A stretch of 35,936 nucleotides of DNA from Phycisphaerales bacterium (GTDB taxonomy: Bacteria > Planctomycetota > Phycisphaerae > SM23-33). The stretch is taken from assembly GCA_003485185.1 (NCBI GenBank), contig DNAS01000030.1:22649-58584 (forward strand). The letters run 5' to 3'. Below, in pieces: positions 8,915-15,617 of the stretch (the first letter of the stretch is position 1; the number at the start of each line of letters is the position of its first letter). A program made the position numbers and the translations under genes. The notes under the pieces are model-generated. The model was not told where the DNA came from and ran no database searches. It worked only from the letters and a program-made list of their open reading frames with translations.

Positions 8915-9748
8915 ATGGGCGACTGGTCGTGGCAGAAGTGGGCGATCTTCGCGGTTCCCTTCGCGCTGCTGGCGCTGGGCGGACTGGCCTGGCTGCTGCT
9001 GCGGAAAACCCTCCGCACCCGCAACCGCATGGAGCGGCAACTCCGCGACGATCCCGACATCAACGAATGGCTCGTCGTGTTCAACTGGAGCCGCAAGGTG
9101 CTCTACGTGCCGACCATCCTCGCCTCGCTGCTGGCCGCGGCGCTGATGTACCTCAAGCAGTGGGGCGTCTGGCCCACGCTCAACGGCGAGTTGGTCGGCG
9201 GGGTCTGGCTGGCGGTGTTCTTCCTCAATTTCCTCGTCGACGAATACGAGCTCAGCATCAAGGTCCTTCTGATCATCGTGCTCTGCGCGATCGTGCTGGC
9301 GCTCTGGTTGACGCTGCTGGACTGGCTCCAGCCGTTCCTGCGCGTCTTCACGCGACTCGACATTGCCATCAGCGGAACGGGCTACATGGTCATTTCCGCC
9401 ATCTTCCTGCTGGCCATCACGATTTCCTGGCTGAAGGGGCTGTTCTACTACGTCGCCATCACGCCCAACTACATGAACATCCAGGTGGGCCCGACGGAGA
9501 CGGGCGAGCAGGTCAGCCGCGAGGAATTCAGCACGCGGGTGGACACGGGCGATTTTCTCGAGCGCCTGCTGGGGTTCGGGCGGATCGTGGTGACTTTCGC
9601 CGACCAGCGCCGCCAGCCGATGATGCTGCTGGTCGGGAAGATCGGCAAGCGCGCCGCCCGCCTGGAGTCCATCCGGGGCAAGCTGGCGGTGGATCGCTAC
9701 ACGCCCGGACGCAAGGACGACGCCGAAAACGGCGGCGCCTCCGCCTGA
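8915..9748 (+). CDS. Hypothetical multi-pass membrane protein
   Basis: A 277-residue integral membrane protein I cannot assign. Hydrophobic segments lie at about residues 9-30 (WAIFAVPFALLALGGLAWLLL), 60-80, 90-110, 120-140 and 160-180, and they alternate with short charged loops. The last 100 residues form a soluble, probably cytoplasmic domain (NIQVGPTETGEQVSREEF and onwards) rich in charged residues, ending in an acidic/basic tail. The start at 8915 follows a purine-rich GGGGAAAGGG; an upstream in-frame start at 8873 has no such signal. It stands alone on the plus strand and converges with the metallopeptidase gene, whose stop is only 5 bases away. Confidence 0.8.
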   Translation: MGDWSWQKWAIFAVPFALLALGGLAWLLLRKTLRTRNRMERQLRDDPDINEWLVVFNWSRKVLYVPTILASLLAAALMYLKQWGVWPTLNGELVGGVWLAVFFLNFLVDEYELSIKVLLIIVLCAIVLALWLTLLDWLQPFLRVFTRLDIAISGTGYMVISAIFLLAITISWLKGLFYYVAITPNYMNIQVGPTETGEQVSREEFSTRVDTGDFLERLLGFGRIVVTFADQRRQPMMLLVGKIGKRAARLESIRGKLAVDRYTPGRKDDAENGGASA

Positions 9749-9753
9749 GGGCG

Positions 9754-10173
9754 TCACTCGTAGCCGAGTTCGCGCAGGTCGTCCTCGTCCAGGCCGAAGT
9801 GGTGGCCGATCTCGTGCAGGACGGTGATTCGGATCTGCCGCTTGAGGCGGCGGTCGCTGACGTGCCCCTTGCGGGCGCGGGCGGCGGCCACCACGCCCCG
9901 GCGGAACACCTGCACCCGGTCCGGCAGCACGCCCGAATGCTCCACGCTGCGGTCCGTCAGCGGGATGCCCGTGTAGAGCCCGCAGAGGTAGTCCCGGTCG
10001 CCGATGCGCATCTGCCGCAGCGTCCGCTCCGACGGCTCGTCGTCCACCACCAGCGGGCACTCCTCCAGCAGGTCCAGCACGTCGTCGGGCAGCTCGTCGA
10101 GCACCTCTTCCAGGAGCCGGTCGAATCGTTCACGCAGGGCGGGGTCCAAGGCAGATCGCTCCGGTCGTTTCAT
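9754..10173 (-). CDS. Zincin-type metallopeptidase (PF06262-like), candidate retron effector
   Basis: A 139-residue protein of the small zincin-like metallopeptidase family (PF06262 type). The zinc motif is HEIGHHFG (His120, Glu121, His124, with His125 next) in the family context ITVLHEIGHHFGLDEDDLRELGY. Upstream the family elements LDELPDDVLDLLEECPLVVDDEPSE, LCGLYTGIPLTDR and LPDRVQVFRR are all recognisable, so the fold appears complete. No signal peptide or membrane segment is seen. The ATG at 10173 overlaps the stop of the reverse transcriptase gene by four bases (ATGA), so the two are translationally coupled; an open frame to 10227 inside the RT gene is ignored. The coupling makes it a candidate toxic or signalling partner of the retron. 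That role is inference: the family is also found alone in many genomes with unknown function. Confidence 0.87.
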   Translation of the reverse strand: MKRPERSALDPALRERFDRLLEEVLDELPDDVLDLLEECPLVVDDEPSERTLRQMRIGDRDYLCGLYTGIPLTDRSVEHSGVLPDRVQVFRRGVVAAARARKGHVSDRRLKRQIRITVLHEIGHHFGLDEDDLRELGYE

Positions 10174-11087
10174 TCCTGTGCGGGCGGAAGGGCCTGCGCG
10201 TCGACCATGTTTTGGAGCGCCTTCCACCCGTTGAGCTGGTCGGCCGTGAGGGTGGCGGGTCGCCCCGTGAGCAGATGATGCTCGATAGCCCGCAGTTTCC
10301 GCCGCAATCGGCGCGGAAGGTTCGCGCGTTCGTTGACCACAAGCCCGGTCACCATCTGCCGGTCGTGCCGCCGCCAGATGCGAAGTTTCTTGTCCTGGTG
10401 CAGACGGTATCCGTAGCTTCGGAGGATGGCCTTGGTCGATCCGATTAGTCTCGCCGTGGTCCCGGGGGTGTCCTGGGGCAGGGAGAAGGTCAGGTCGTCG
10501 GCGTATCGCGTGTAGGTCGCGCCGGCCGTCGCGGCGAGGGCCTCCAGGCGGGCGTCCATGGGATGGTTGACCAGATTGCTCAGACGGGGGCTGGTGGGAG
10601 CGCCCTGCGGAAGCCCTCCCTCATGCGTGCAGAGACGGGTCAGCAGCGCGGCGGATTCGGCGTCCCATCCCGTCCGCCGGAAATACATTTCGACCCGCTT
10701 GGCTGTGGTGGTAGGGAAAAAGTCGCGGATGTCCATCCGCAGCACGACGGCTCGCCCGACGTGTGGGACGGCATTGGTGACGATGGACCGTCCCCGCTCG
10801 AAGCCCTGGACGGTCGGGTGTGATTTCAGCCGGCCCAGCAGGCGATAGAGGATGCGGCGCTGGAGGGTCTTGAGCCCGTCCGAGGGGGCGGAGATCTTCC
10901 GCTGCCCGCCCCGGCGTTTCGGGACGGTGAATTGCGCATACTCAACCCTGGCCGCTTGCAGTTCCGCCACGCTCACGCCCAGCCGTGCGGAAAGTTCCAC
11001 CAGCACCAGCCGCCCGGGCGCGACGCTCCCGCCCCTGTCCTGTGACTTGCCGCCGAACAGCCTGCCGATCCATTCGCCCAGTCCCAT
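10170..11087 (-). CDS. Retron reverse transcriptase
   Basis: A 305-residue reverse transcriptase of the retron clade, which copies part of a structured RNA into branched msDNA. Motifs in order: RKISAP (64-69), the retron-specific NAxxH element NAVPH (105-109), catalytic Asp119 in LRMDIRDFFP, QGAPTSPRLSNL (161-172), the YADD box (195-198, with Asp197 and Asp198), and the region-Y triplet VTG (246-248) followed by the basic thumb LPRRLRRKLRAIEHHL. NAxxH plus VTG distinguishes retron enzymes from group II intron and DGR types. No N- or C-terminal fusion is present. AGGGG precedes the ATG at 11087. Directly upstream is a candidate msr-msd RNA (11126-11284) and downstream the metallopeptidase gene overlaps it by ATGA. 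GC content matches the chromosome, so it is not obviously recent. Confidence 0.92.
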   Translation of the reverse strand: MGLGEWIGRLFGGKSQDRGGSVAPGRLVLVELSARLGVSVAELQAARVEYAQFTVPKRRGGQRKISAPSDGLKTLQRRILYRLLGRLKSHPTVQGFERGRSIVTNAVPHVGRAVVLRMDIRDFFPTTTAKRVEMYFRRTGWDAESAALLTRLCTHEGGLPQGAPTSPRLSNLVNHPMDARLEALAATAGATYTRYADDLTFSLPQDTPGTTARLIGSTKAILRSYGYRLHQDKKLRIWRRHDRQMVTGLVVNERANLPRRLRRKLRAIEHHLLTGRPATLTADQLNGWKALQNMVDAQALPPAQE

Positions 11088-11120
11088 GATCGTCCGCCCC
11101 TGAAGGAAAATGATGACAAG

Positions 11121-11152
11121 AAAACGGACACGAGCCTGTCAGCCCGTGTCCG
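11121..11152 (-). terminator. Alternative hairpin with T-rich tail between retron RNA and RT gene
   Basis: On the minus strand CGGACACGGGC pairs with GCTCGTGTCCG (arms at 11142-11152 and 11125-11135, one G-U pair, 6-base loop) and is followed by TTTTCTTG. The right arm overlaps the a2 segment of the retron RNA, so this hairpin competes with a1/a2 pairing. It could act as a weak terminator or attenuator that limits RT expression relative to the RNA. Confidence 0.45.
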
Positions 11153-11284
11153 TCCTGCCCTGCACCGTGTGCGACACGGTCGTCGCCCTGTAAGGCGCCA
11201 CAGCACGTCACGGTTGACGAAACATCAACCTGTGCTCTGCATTTGAGCACTGCCAGGACAGTAACCGAATGATAGGCTCGCGCC
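11126..11284 (-). ncRNA. Candidate retron msr-msd RNA
   Basis: The minus-strand sequence between the retron RT and the ArsR gene folds like a retron RNA. A 5' segment GGCGCGAGCCT (complement of 11274-11284) pairs with the 3' segment AGGCTCGTGTC (complement of 11127-11137), 11 pairs with two G-U, as a1/a2. Inside are msr-like hairpins: GTGCTC/GAGCAC (11232-11250) and an 8-bp stem GGTTGATG/CGTCAACC with a TTT loop (11212-11230), whose TGTTTCG apex resembles an msr hairpin of retron Ec86 as I recall it. Towards the 3' side, in the msd region, lie a 7-bp stem ACCGTGT/ACACGGT (11164-11180) and smaller ones. Exact msd borders and the branching G cannot be fixed by eye. Confidence 0.68.
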
Positions 11285-11352
11285 AGCGGCGGAGGCAAGG
11301 AAGATTTTTCCCTCCGCGACGGATTGGGGGCGCGAACGGGCTTGCAAAGTCA

Positions 11353-11368
11353 ATTCGTATTTGCGAAT
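11353..11368. promoter_or_regulatory. Palindrome upstream of arsR-type gene, candidate operator
   Basis: ATTCG (11353-11357) and CGAAT (11364-11368) form an inverted repeat with a 6-base centre in an AT-rich stretch about 35 bases before the regulator's start. Its placement suits an autoregulatory ArsR-family operator. Confidence 0.45.
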
Positions 11369-11401
11369 ATAGCTAAACACGAATCATTCGGGAGAGGAAC
11401 C

Positions 11402-11689
11402 GTGAACGCGGAACAGGAATCGGCGGTGTTCAAGGCATTGAGCGACGCGACGCGGCTTCGGATACTCGAGCTGCTGCCGGCCGAGCCCATTTGCAAGGCC
11501 ATGTACAACGTGGGCGAACTGGTCGAGGAGATCGGCGGTTCCCAGCCGAACCTGTCGCGCCATCTGCGCATCCTCAAGCAGGCGGGGCTCGTGCAATGCC
11601 GCAAGCAGTGCAACAGCGTCTATTACTGGCGTCTGCCGGGCGCCTTCGAGAAGGCCCGGGGCGTTTTGGCGAAGTTTTCCGCGAAGTGA
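11402..11689 (+). CDS. ArsR-family HTH transcriptional regulator
   Basis: A 95-residue winged-helix repressor of the ArsR/SmtB family. It starts AEQESAVFKALSDATRLRILELL, the family's opening helix pair, followed by the recognition helix in GSQPNLSRHLRILKQAGLV and the wing CRKQCNSVYYWRL. Cys31, Cys66 and Cys70 are present but the classic CVC metal motif is absent, so the effector is uncertain (metal, thiol or redox). The GTG at 11402 is chosen because GGAG (11391-11394) lies 7 bases upstream; an ATG-type frame from 11324 has no such site. It is 16 bases ahead of the iron-sulfur aldo/keto reductase, so it probably controls that gene and itself through the palindrome at 11353-11368. Confidence 0.9.
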   Translation: MNAEQESAVFKALSDATRLRILELLPAEPICKAMYNVGELVEEIGGSQPNLSRHLRILKQAGLVQCRKQCNSVYYWRLPGAFEKARGVLAKFSAK

Positions 11690-11705
11690 GCCGGGAGAGT
11701 GCGTC

Positions 11706-12830
11706 GTGATCTATCGTGAACTGGGCCGTACCGGGCTGAAGGTCTCGCAACTGGGATTCGGGGCGATGCGCCTGCCGATGACGGGCGACGGCGAAGGCGC
11801 GCGGGTGGACCGCCAGAAGGTCACCGCGCTGCTCCACCGGGCGTTCGAGGGCGGCGTGAACTACGTGGACACGGCCGTCGGCTATTGCAACGCCGACAGC
11901 CAGCGCGCCGTCGGAGAGGCGCTGAAGGGCTGGCGCGACCGCGTGATCGTCTCGACCAAGAATCCCTACTACGGCGAGGACGAGAAGGCGTGGTGGCAGA
12001 ACCTCCAGGACTCGCTGGAGCGGTTGGGAACGGACCACATCGACGTGTACCACCACCACGGCGCCAACCGCAAGAGGTTTCACGAGCACATCCTGCCGCG
12101 CGTGGGAAAATGGATGCGCAAGGCGAAGGACCAGGGGTTGGTCCGGCACATTGCCCTGTCGTTCCACGACAACAACGAGATGCTGCGGGAGATCGTGGAA
12201 TCCGGCTACCCGGAGGTCGTCACGGTGCAATACAACCTGCTGGACCGCCAACTGGAGGAGAGCATCGCGGCGGCGCGGGACAAGGGCATCGGCGTGGTGG
12301 TGATGGGCCCGGTGGGCGGCGGTCGCCTGGGGGCAACCAGCGACGTGCTGCGGACGCTGGTTCCCGGAATCGAGCGGATTCCGGAGTTGGCGCTGCGGTT
12401 CGTGCTGTCCAACCCTTCCGTGACGGTGGCGCTGTCGGGCATGTGGACGATGGAGCACGTGGAGGAGAACCATCGGATCGCGGCCGACCCCGTCAGCCTG
12501 ACGGAAGCGGACCGGTCCGCCATCGACGCGCACCTAGTGCGCCTCAAGGCCCTGGCCGACCTGTATTGCACCGGCTGCAACTACTGCATGCCGTGCCCGC
12601 GGGAGGTGGCGATCCCGAAGATTTTCGAGCGGTACAACCGGGGTCGGGTGTATGGCCTGTGGGACTCGGCGCGGAAGGCGTACGCCGGCTTGGGCGTCCA
12701 CCCGTGGGACAAGGGCGCCAAGGCGGACCAGTGCAGCGAGTGCGGCGCGTGCGAGGCAAAATGCCCGCAGAAGATCGCGATCCGCGCGCAGCTCAAAGAC
12801 GCCCACGCGTCGCTGACGGCGAAAGAATAG
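11706..12830 (+). CDS. Aldo/keto reductase with C-terminal [4Fe-4S] ferredoxin-like clusters
   Basis: A 374-residue protein with an N-terminal aldo/keto reductase TIM barrel (about 1-280; opens YRELGRTGLKVSQLGFGAMRL, with conserved FEGGVNYVDTAVGY and DVYHHHG) and a C-terminal iron-sulfur part. Cysteines 288, 291, 294 and 297 (CTGCNYCMPCP) and 343, 346, 349 and 353 (CSECGACEAKCPQ) can hold two [4Fe-4S] clusters. Such fusions are common in anaerobes, where they are thought to link NAD(P)H or ferredoxin electrons to carbonyl reduction; the substrate is unknown. The start is GTG at 11706, with GGGAGAG upstream. It follows the ArsR gene closely and is probably co-transcribed with it. Confidence 0.93.
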   Translation: MIYRELGRTGLKVSQLGFGAMRLPMTGDGEGARVDRQKVTALLHRAFEGGVNYVDTAVGYCNADSQRAVGEALKGWRDRVIVSTKNPYYGEDEKAWWQNLQDSLERLGTDHIDVYHHHGANRKRFHEHILPRVGKWMRKAKDQGLVRHIALSFHDNNEMLREIVESGYPEVVTVQYNLLDRQLEESIAAARDKGIGVVVMGPVGGGRLGATSDVLRTLVPGIERIPELALRFVLSNPSVTVALSGMWTMEHVEENHRIAADPVSLTEADRSAIDAHLVRLKALADLYCTGCNYCMPCPREVAIPKIFERYNRGRVYGLWDSARKAYAGLGVHPWDKGAKADQCSECGACEAKCPQKIAIRAQLKDAHASLTAKE

Positions 12831-12854
12831 CGCCCGCTCCGTCCCCGCGCGGCG

Positions 12855-13244
12855 CTACGACCGCCACAGGCCGTGCTTGTTGCAGTATTCGCGGGCGGTG
12901 ACGGTCTTCGCATCGGTCTTGAAGACGGCCTCCGGCGCGTCGCCCGGCGCGAAGAAGTGAACCAGGACGTCCTTGCCCGCCCGCAGCTCGACGAACTGGA
13001 TGAAGTGGTCCGGCTCCATCGGGTGCGGAACCGAGCCGATCTTCACGCGGTATCCGCCGTCGATCTTCTCGATCACGGGCACGTGCTTTTCCTTGCCTTC
13101 CTGGGCGGCGGTCTTGGCCGGCAGGGCGGTCATCGCCTTGCCGCAGCAGGACATCTCGCAATCCTCCTTGCAGCCGAGGATCATCTCCACCAGTCCCGTG
13201 CAACCGCACTCGCACTTGTAGATCGCGAACTGTTCGCACGCCAT
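12855..13244 (-). CDS. Desulfoferrodoxin-type superoxide reductase
   Basis: A 129-residue superoxide reductase, which reduces superoxide to peroxide in anaerobes without making oxygen. The catalytic iron ligands are present: His54 in KEKHVPVIEK, His74 and His80 in PHPMEPDHFIQ, and Cys121/His124 in YCNKHGLW. The N-terminal part has a desulforedoxin-like cysteine set (YKCECGC at 9-15 and SCCGKAM at 32-38), so a second iron site (2Fe type) is likely, although the spacing and two extra cysteines (CKEDC) are unusual. The ATG at 13244 follows AAAGGAG; a longer frame to 13325 is not needed. Together with pyruvate formate-lyase it points to an anaerobe that meets oxygen at times. Confidence 0.93.
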   Translation of the reverse strand: MACEQFAIYKCECGCTGLVEMILGCKEDCEMSCCGKAMTALPAKTAAQEGKEKHVPVIEKIDGGYRVKIGSVPHPMEPDHFIQFVELRAGKDVLVHFFAPGDAPEAVFKTDAKTVTAREYCNKHGLWRS

Positions 13245-13379
13245 AAGCCGCTCCTTTCCGATTCCAATGCCGTCTGGCCAGGTCCGCCGCGAGTCTATCC
13301 GCCGACGAGGCGGAAACACAGACACTCATTCATTCTAGGCAGGCGCCTGGGCAGGCCTCACGAAATTATCCGCGCCGCG

Positions 13380-14033
13380 CTACGGCAGCTTGAGCTTGTC
13401 GCGGTAATAGTAGGGCAGGTCTGTCTTGGAGACGTCCTTCCAGAGGCCCCTGCGGGCGGCCTTCGCTTCGATCTGGAGCCCCCGGAACTCGCCCCGCAAG
13501 TGGTGGTCGAAGCGCGGATCGGCGTACCCGTAGCCCTGCGAGATCAGCTCGCGGTTGAGCATCCGCCCGTCAGGCAGGTAGACGAACGCCAGCAGGCGGT
13601 CGTACTTGTCCCGCGGCCACTTGTCGGGCTCCAGCTCGATGCGGACGTCCTGGTCGAGCGTCAGGCGGCGCGTGAAGTCCGTCGCTTCCGGCCCGAAATG
13701 CTGCGAGGGGGTGTGGGGCTTTTTCGTCTCGGGCGTGTCGACGCCCCAGAGGCGGACGCGGGTGTGGCTCTCGTTGCGAACGGCGTCGGGGGCGTCCAGG
13801 TCCAGCGTGTCGCCGTCGATGACCCGCAGGACGCGGAATATCTGGCCATCGTAGCGTTCCCGGTCGGGTGGGACGAGCTGGCCGAACCACCCCGCCCGGT
13901 CCAGCGCCACCAGGGCCGCGACAATCAGGGCGAGCGAGACCGCCCACATCGCCTTTCGCGATGCCCATCGGAAGCGGCGTCGGGAATCGCTCAGTTTCCT
14001 GTCCGGGGCGTTCATGTGCGGGAAGTCTACCAT
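13380..14033 (-). CDS. Membrane-anchored thermonuclease (SNase) family protein
   Basis: A Staphylococcus-nuclease family protein of about 217 residues with an N-terminal membrane anchor (AMWAVSLALIVAALVAL) preceded by a basic patch, so the nuclease domain is probably outside the membrane. The domain shows RVIDGDTLDLD (metal-binding Asp), RVRLWGVDTPET (catalytic Arg and Glu), DKYDRLLAFVYL (third catalytic Arg) and LNRELISQGYGYAD, matching the family order. Start choice is uncertain: ATG at 14033, ATG at 14015 and GTG at 14048 are all in frame and none has a clear ribosome-binding site. It may degrade external DNA or RNA for nutrition; that is inferred from anchor and family. Confidence 0.87.
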   Translation of the reverse strand: MVDFPHMNAPDRKLSDSRRRFRWASRKAMWAVSLALIVAALVALDRAGWFGQLVPPDRERYDGQIFRVLRVIDGDTLDLDAPDAVRNESHTRVRLWGVDTPETKKPHTPSQHFGPEATDFTRRLTLDQDVRIELEPDKWPRDKYDRLLAFVYLPDGRMLNRELISQGYGYADPRFDHHLRGEFRGLQIEAKAARRGLWKDVSKTDLPYYYRDKLKLP

Positions 14034-14082
14034 CGACCCGTCGCGCACGCCAGCGCCACAGGGGAAACGCCGCGCGGCGCGA

Positions 14083-14114
14083 AAGAAAGGCCCGCCCAGG
14101 TACGGGCGGGCCTT
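14083..14114 (-). terminator. Rho-independent terminator of the aspartate kinase gene
   Basis: AAGGCCCGCCC (14087-14097) and GGGCGGGCCTT (14104-14114) form an 11-bp stem with a 6-base loop. On the minus strand it is followed by TTTCTTTC. It lies about 27 bases after the lysC stop. Confidence 0.85.
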
Positions 14115-14140
14115 GCGGTTCTGTCGGAAATGGCCGCAGG

Positions 14141-15391
14141 TTACTTGCGGGCCTTGCGGGTGGCCTTGGGCTTGACCTTCCTGCCGCCGAGTTCGAACGC
14201 GTCGTGCACGAGCTGGAGCGCCCGCTTGCCCTGCTCGCGGTCGATCAGGCAGGAGATCTTGATCTCGCTGGTGGTGATGTTCTGGATGTTGATGCCCTCT
14301 GTCGCCAGCGCGGCGAACATCCGCTCGGCGACGCCGGTGTGGACGCGCATGCCCACGCCGACGACGGAGACCTTGGCCAGGCGGTCCTCGTAGACGACCT
14401 CGCAGCGGAGTTCCGCGGCGAGCTTGTCGACGATCTTGCGGGCGTCGGCGAGTTCGCCCAGGTCGACCGTGAACGAGACGGTCGCCGCGCCGCCGGGGGC
14501 GGTGGTCTGGATGATGTCGTCGACGACGATCTTGTGGCTGGCAATGGTGTGGAAGATTTTCGCGGCGATTCCCGGGCGGTCGGGCACGTTCCGCATGGTG
14601 ACGCGCGCAAGCTTGTCCTTCAGGGCGGCGCCGCTGACGACGATCCGTTCCATGTCCTGGGTTTCAGACACGATCAGGGTTCCTTTTCTCTCGTTTCCGC
14701 TGTTGCGGACGTGAATCGGCACGTTGTATTTCTTGGCGAACTCGACGGCGCGGTTGTGCAGCACGCTCGCGCCGAGGCTCGCCAGTTCGAGCATCTCGTC
14801 GTAGCTGACGCGGTCGATCTTGCGGGCGTTGGGGACGATCCGGGGGTCGGCCGTGTAGATGCCGTCCACGTCGGTGTAGTTCTCGCACACGTCCGCCTTC
14901 AGGGCCGCGGCGATGGCCACCAGCGTGACGTTGCTGCCGCCGCGCCCCAGCGTGGTGACCGCGCCTTCCTCCGTGACGCCCTGGAAGCCCGCGACAATCA
15001 CGATTCGCCCCGTGTCGAGCTGCTCGTGAATGCGCCGGACGTCGATGGAGCGGATGCGCGCCTTGGTGTGGGCGTCGTCGGTGACCATGCCCACCTGCCC
15101 GGCGGTGAAGCTGATCGCGGGCTGGCCCATCGCCTCCAGCGCCATCGCCACCAGCGAGATGGTCACCTGCTCGCCCGTCGCCAGCAACTGGTCCATCTCC
15201 CGCTTGGGCGGGGCGGGCGTGATCTGCCCGGCCAGGTCCACCAGGTGGTCCGTCGTGTCGCCCATGGCCGAGACCACCATGACGACCTGGTGTCCCTGCT
15301 TGCGGGTCTTGATCGCCCTCGAGGCGGCGGCGCGGATGCGATCCGCGTCGGCCACGCTCGATCCGCCGAATTTCATCACCACGATGCTCAT
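14141..15391 (-). CDS. lysC: Aspartate kinase
   Basis: Aspartate kinase phosphorylates aspartate, the first step to lysine, threonine and methionine. The 416-residue protein starts MSIVVMKFGGSSVADADRIR, with the KFGGSS kinase motif, and continues with VVSAMGDTTDHL, GFQGVTEEGAVTTLGRGGSN and CENYTDVDGIYTADPR, all canonical. The last 150 residues are two ACT domains (RVTMRNVPDRPGIAAKIF and VSVVGVGMRVHTGVAERMF), so end-product feedback is expected. A lysine-rich tail (KVKPKATRKARK) is added. The start at 15391 is chosen by homology and the AAGG upstream; the open frame to 15520 is not family-like. It ends in a strong terminator. Homoserine dehydrogenase lies 4 kb away, so the pathway is clustered loosely. 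Confidence 0.96.
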   Translation of the reverse strand: MSIVVMKFGGSSVADADRIRAAASRAIKTRKQGHQVVMVVSAMGDTTDHLVDLAGQITPAPPKREMDQLLATGEQVTISLVAMALEAMGQPAISFTAGQVGMVTDDAHTKARIRSIDVRRIHEQLDTGRIVIVAGFQGVTEEGAVTTLGRGGSNVTLVAIAAALKADVCENYTDVDGIYTADPRIVPNARKIDRVSYDEMLELASLGASVLHNRAVEFAKKYNVPIHVRNSGNERKGTLIVSETQDMERIVVSGAALKDKLARVTMRNVPDRPGIAAKIFHTIASHKIVVDDIIQTTAPGGAATVSFTVDLGELADARKIVDKLAAELRCEVVYEDRLAKVSVVGVGMRVHTGVAERMFAALATEGINIQNITTSEIKISCLIDREQGKRALQLVHDAFELGGRKVKPKATRKARK

Positions 15392-15581
15392 GCTGTCGCC
15401 TTGCTCCGGTCGCCGGGGGGAGGTTTGAGCTGAGCCCCGGTCGACAGGCGGTAAACCATAGCGGATTTCGGGGAAAAGTCCAGCGTTTTTGGCGGATTCG
15501 CCGCGCGATCCTGTCCGCATTCCGCAGCCGGGAAGGGGATGAATTTCCGAAGGGGGGGCTTTCGCGGGGGAATAAAATAGC

Positions 15582-15587
15582 TATAAT
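15582..15587 (+). promoter_or_regulatory. Perfect -10 box for the FAD oxidoreductase gene
   Basis: TATAAT at 15582-15587 sits 30 bases before the start codon at 15618, inside the palindrome GCTATAATAGC (15580-15590). No good -35 lies 17 bases upstream. The overlap of a -10 box with a short palindrome could mark a regulator site. Confidence 0.5.
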
Positions 15588-15617
15588 AGCAACAAATCCA
15601 TTTTAGGAGACATGAGA

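Noticed and set aside
8915..9748. Membrane protein as a third retron component
   Set aside because: It is on the opposite strand and only converges with the metallopeptidase gene, so nothing supports co-expression.
11255..11270. GGTTACTGTCC in the retron leader resembling the start of the Ec86 msd
   Set aside because: In this leader it lies before the msr-like hairpins, the wrong order for an msd border, so the match is probably chance.
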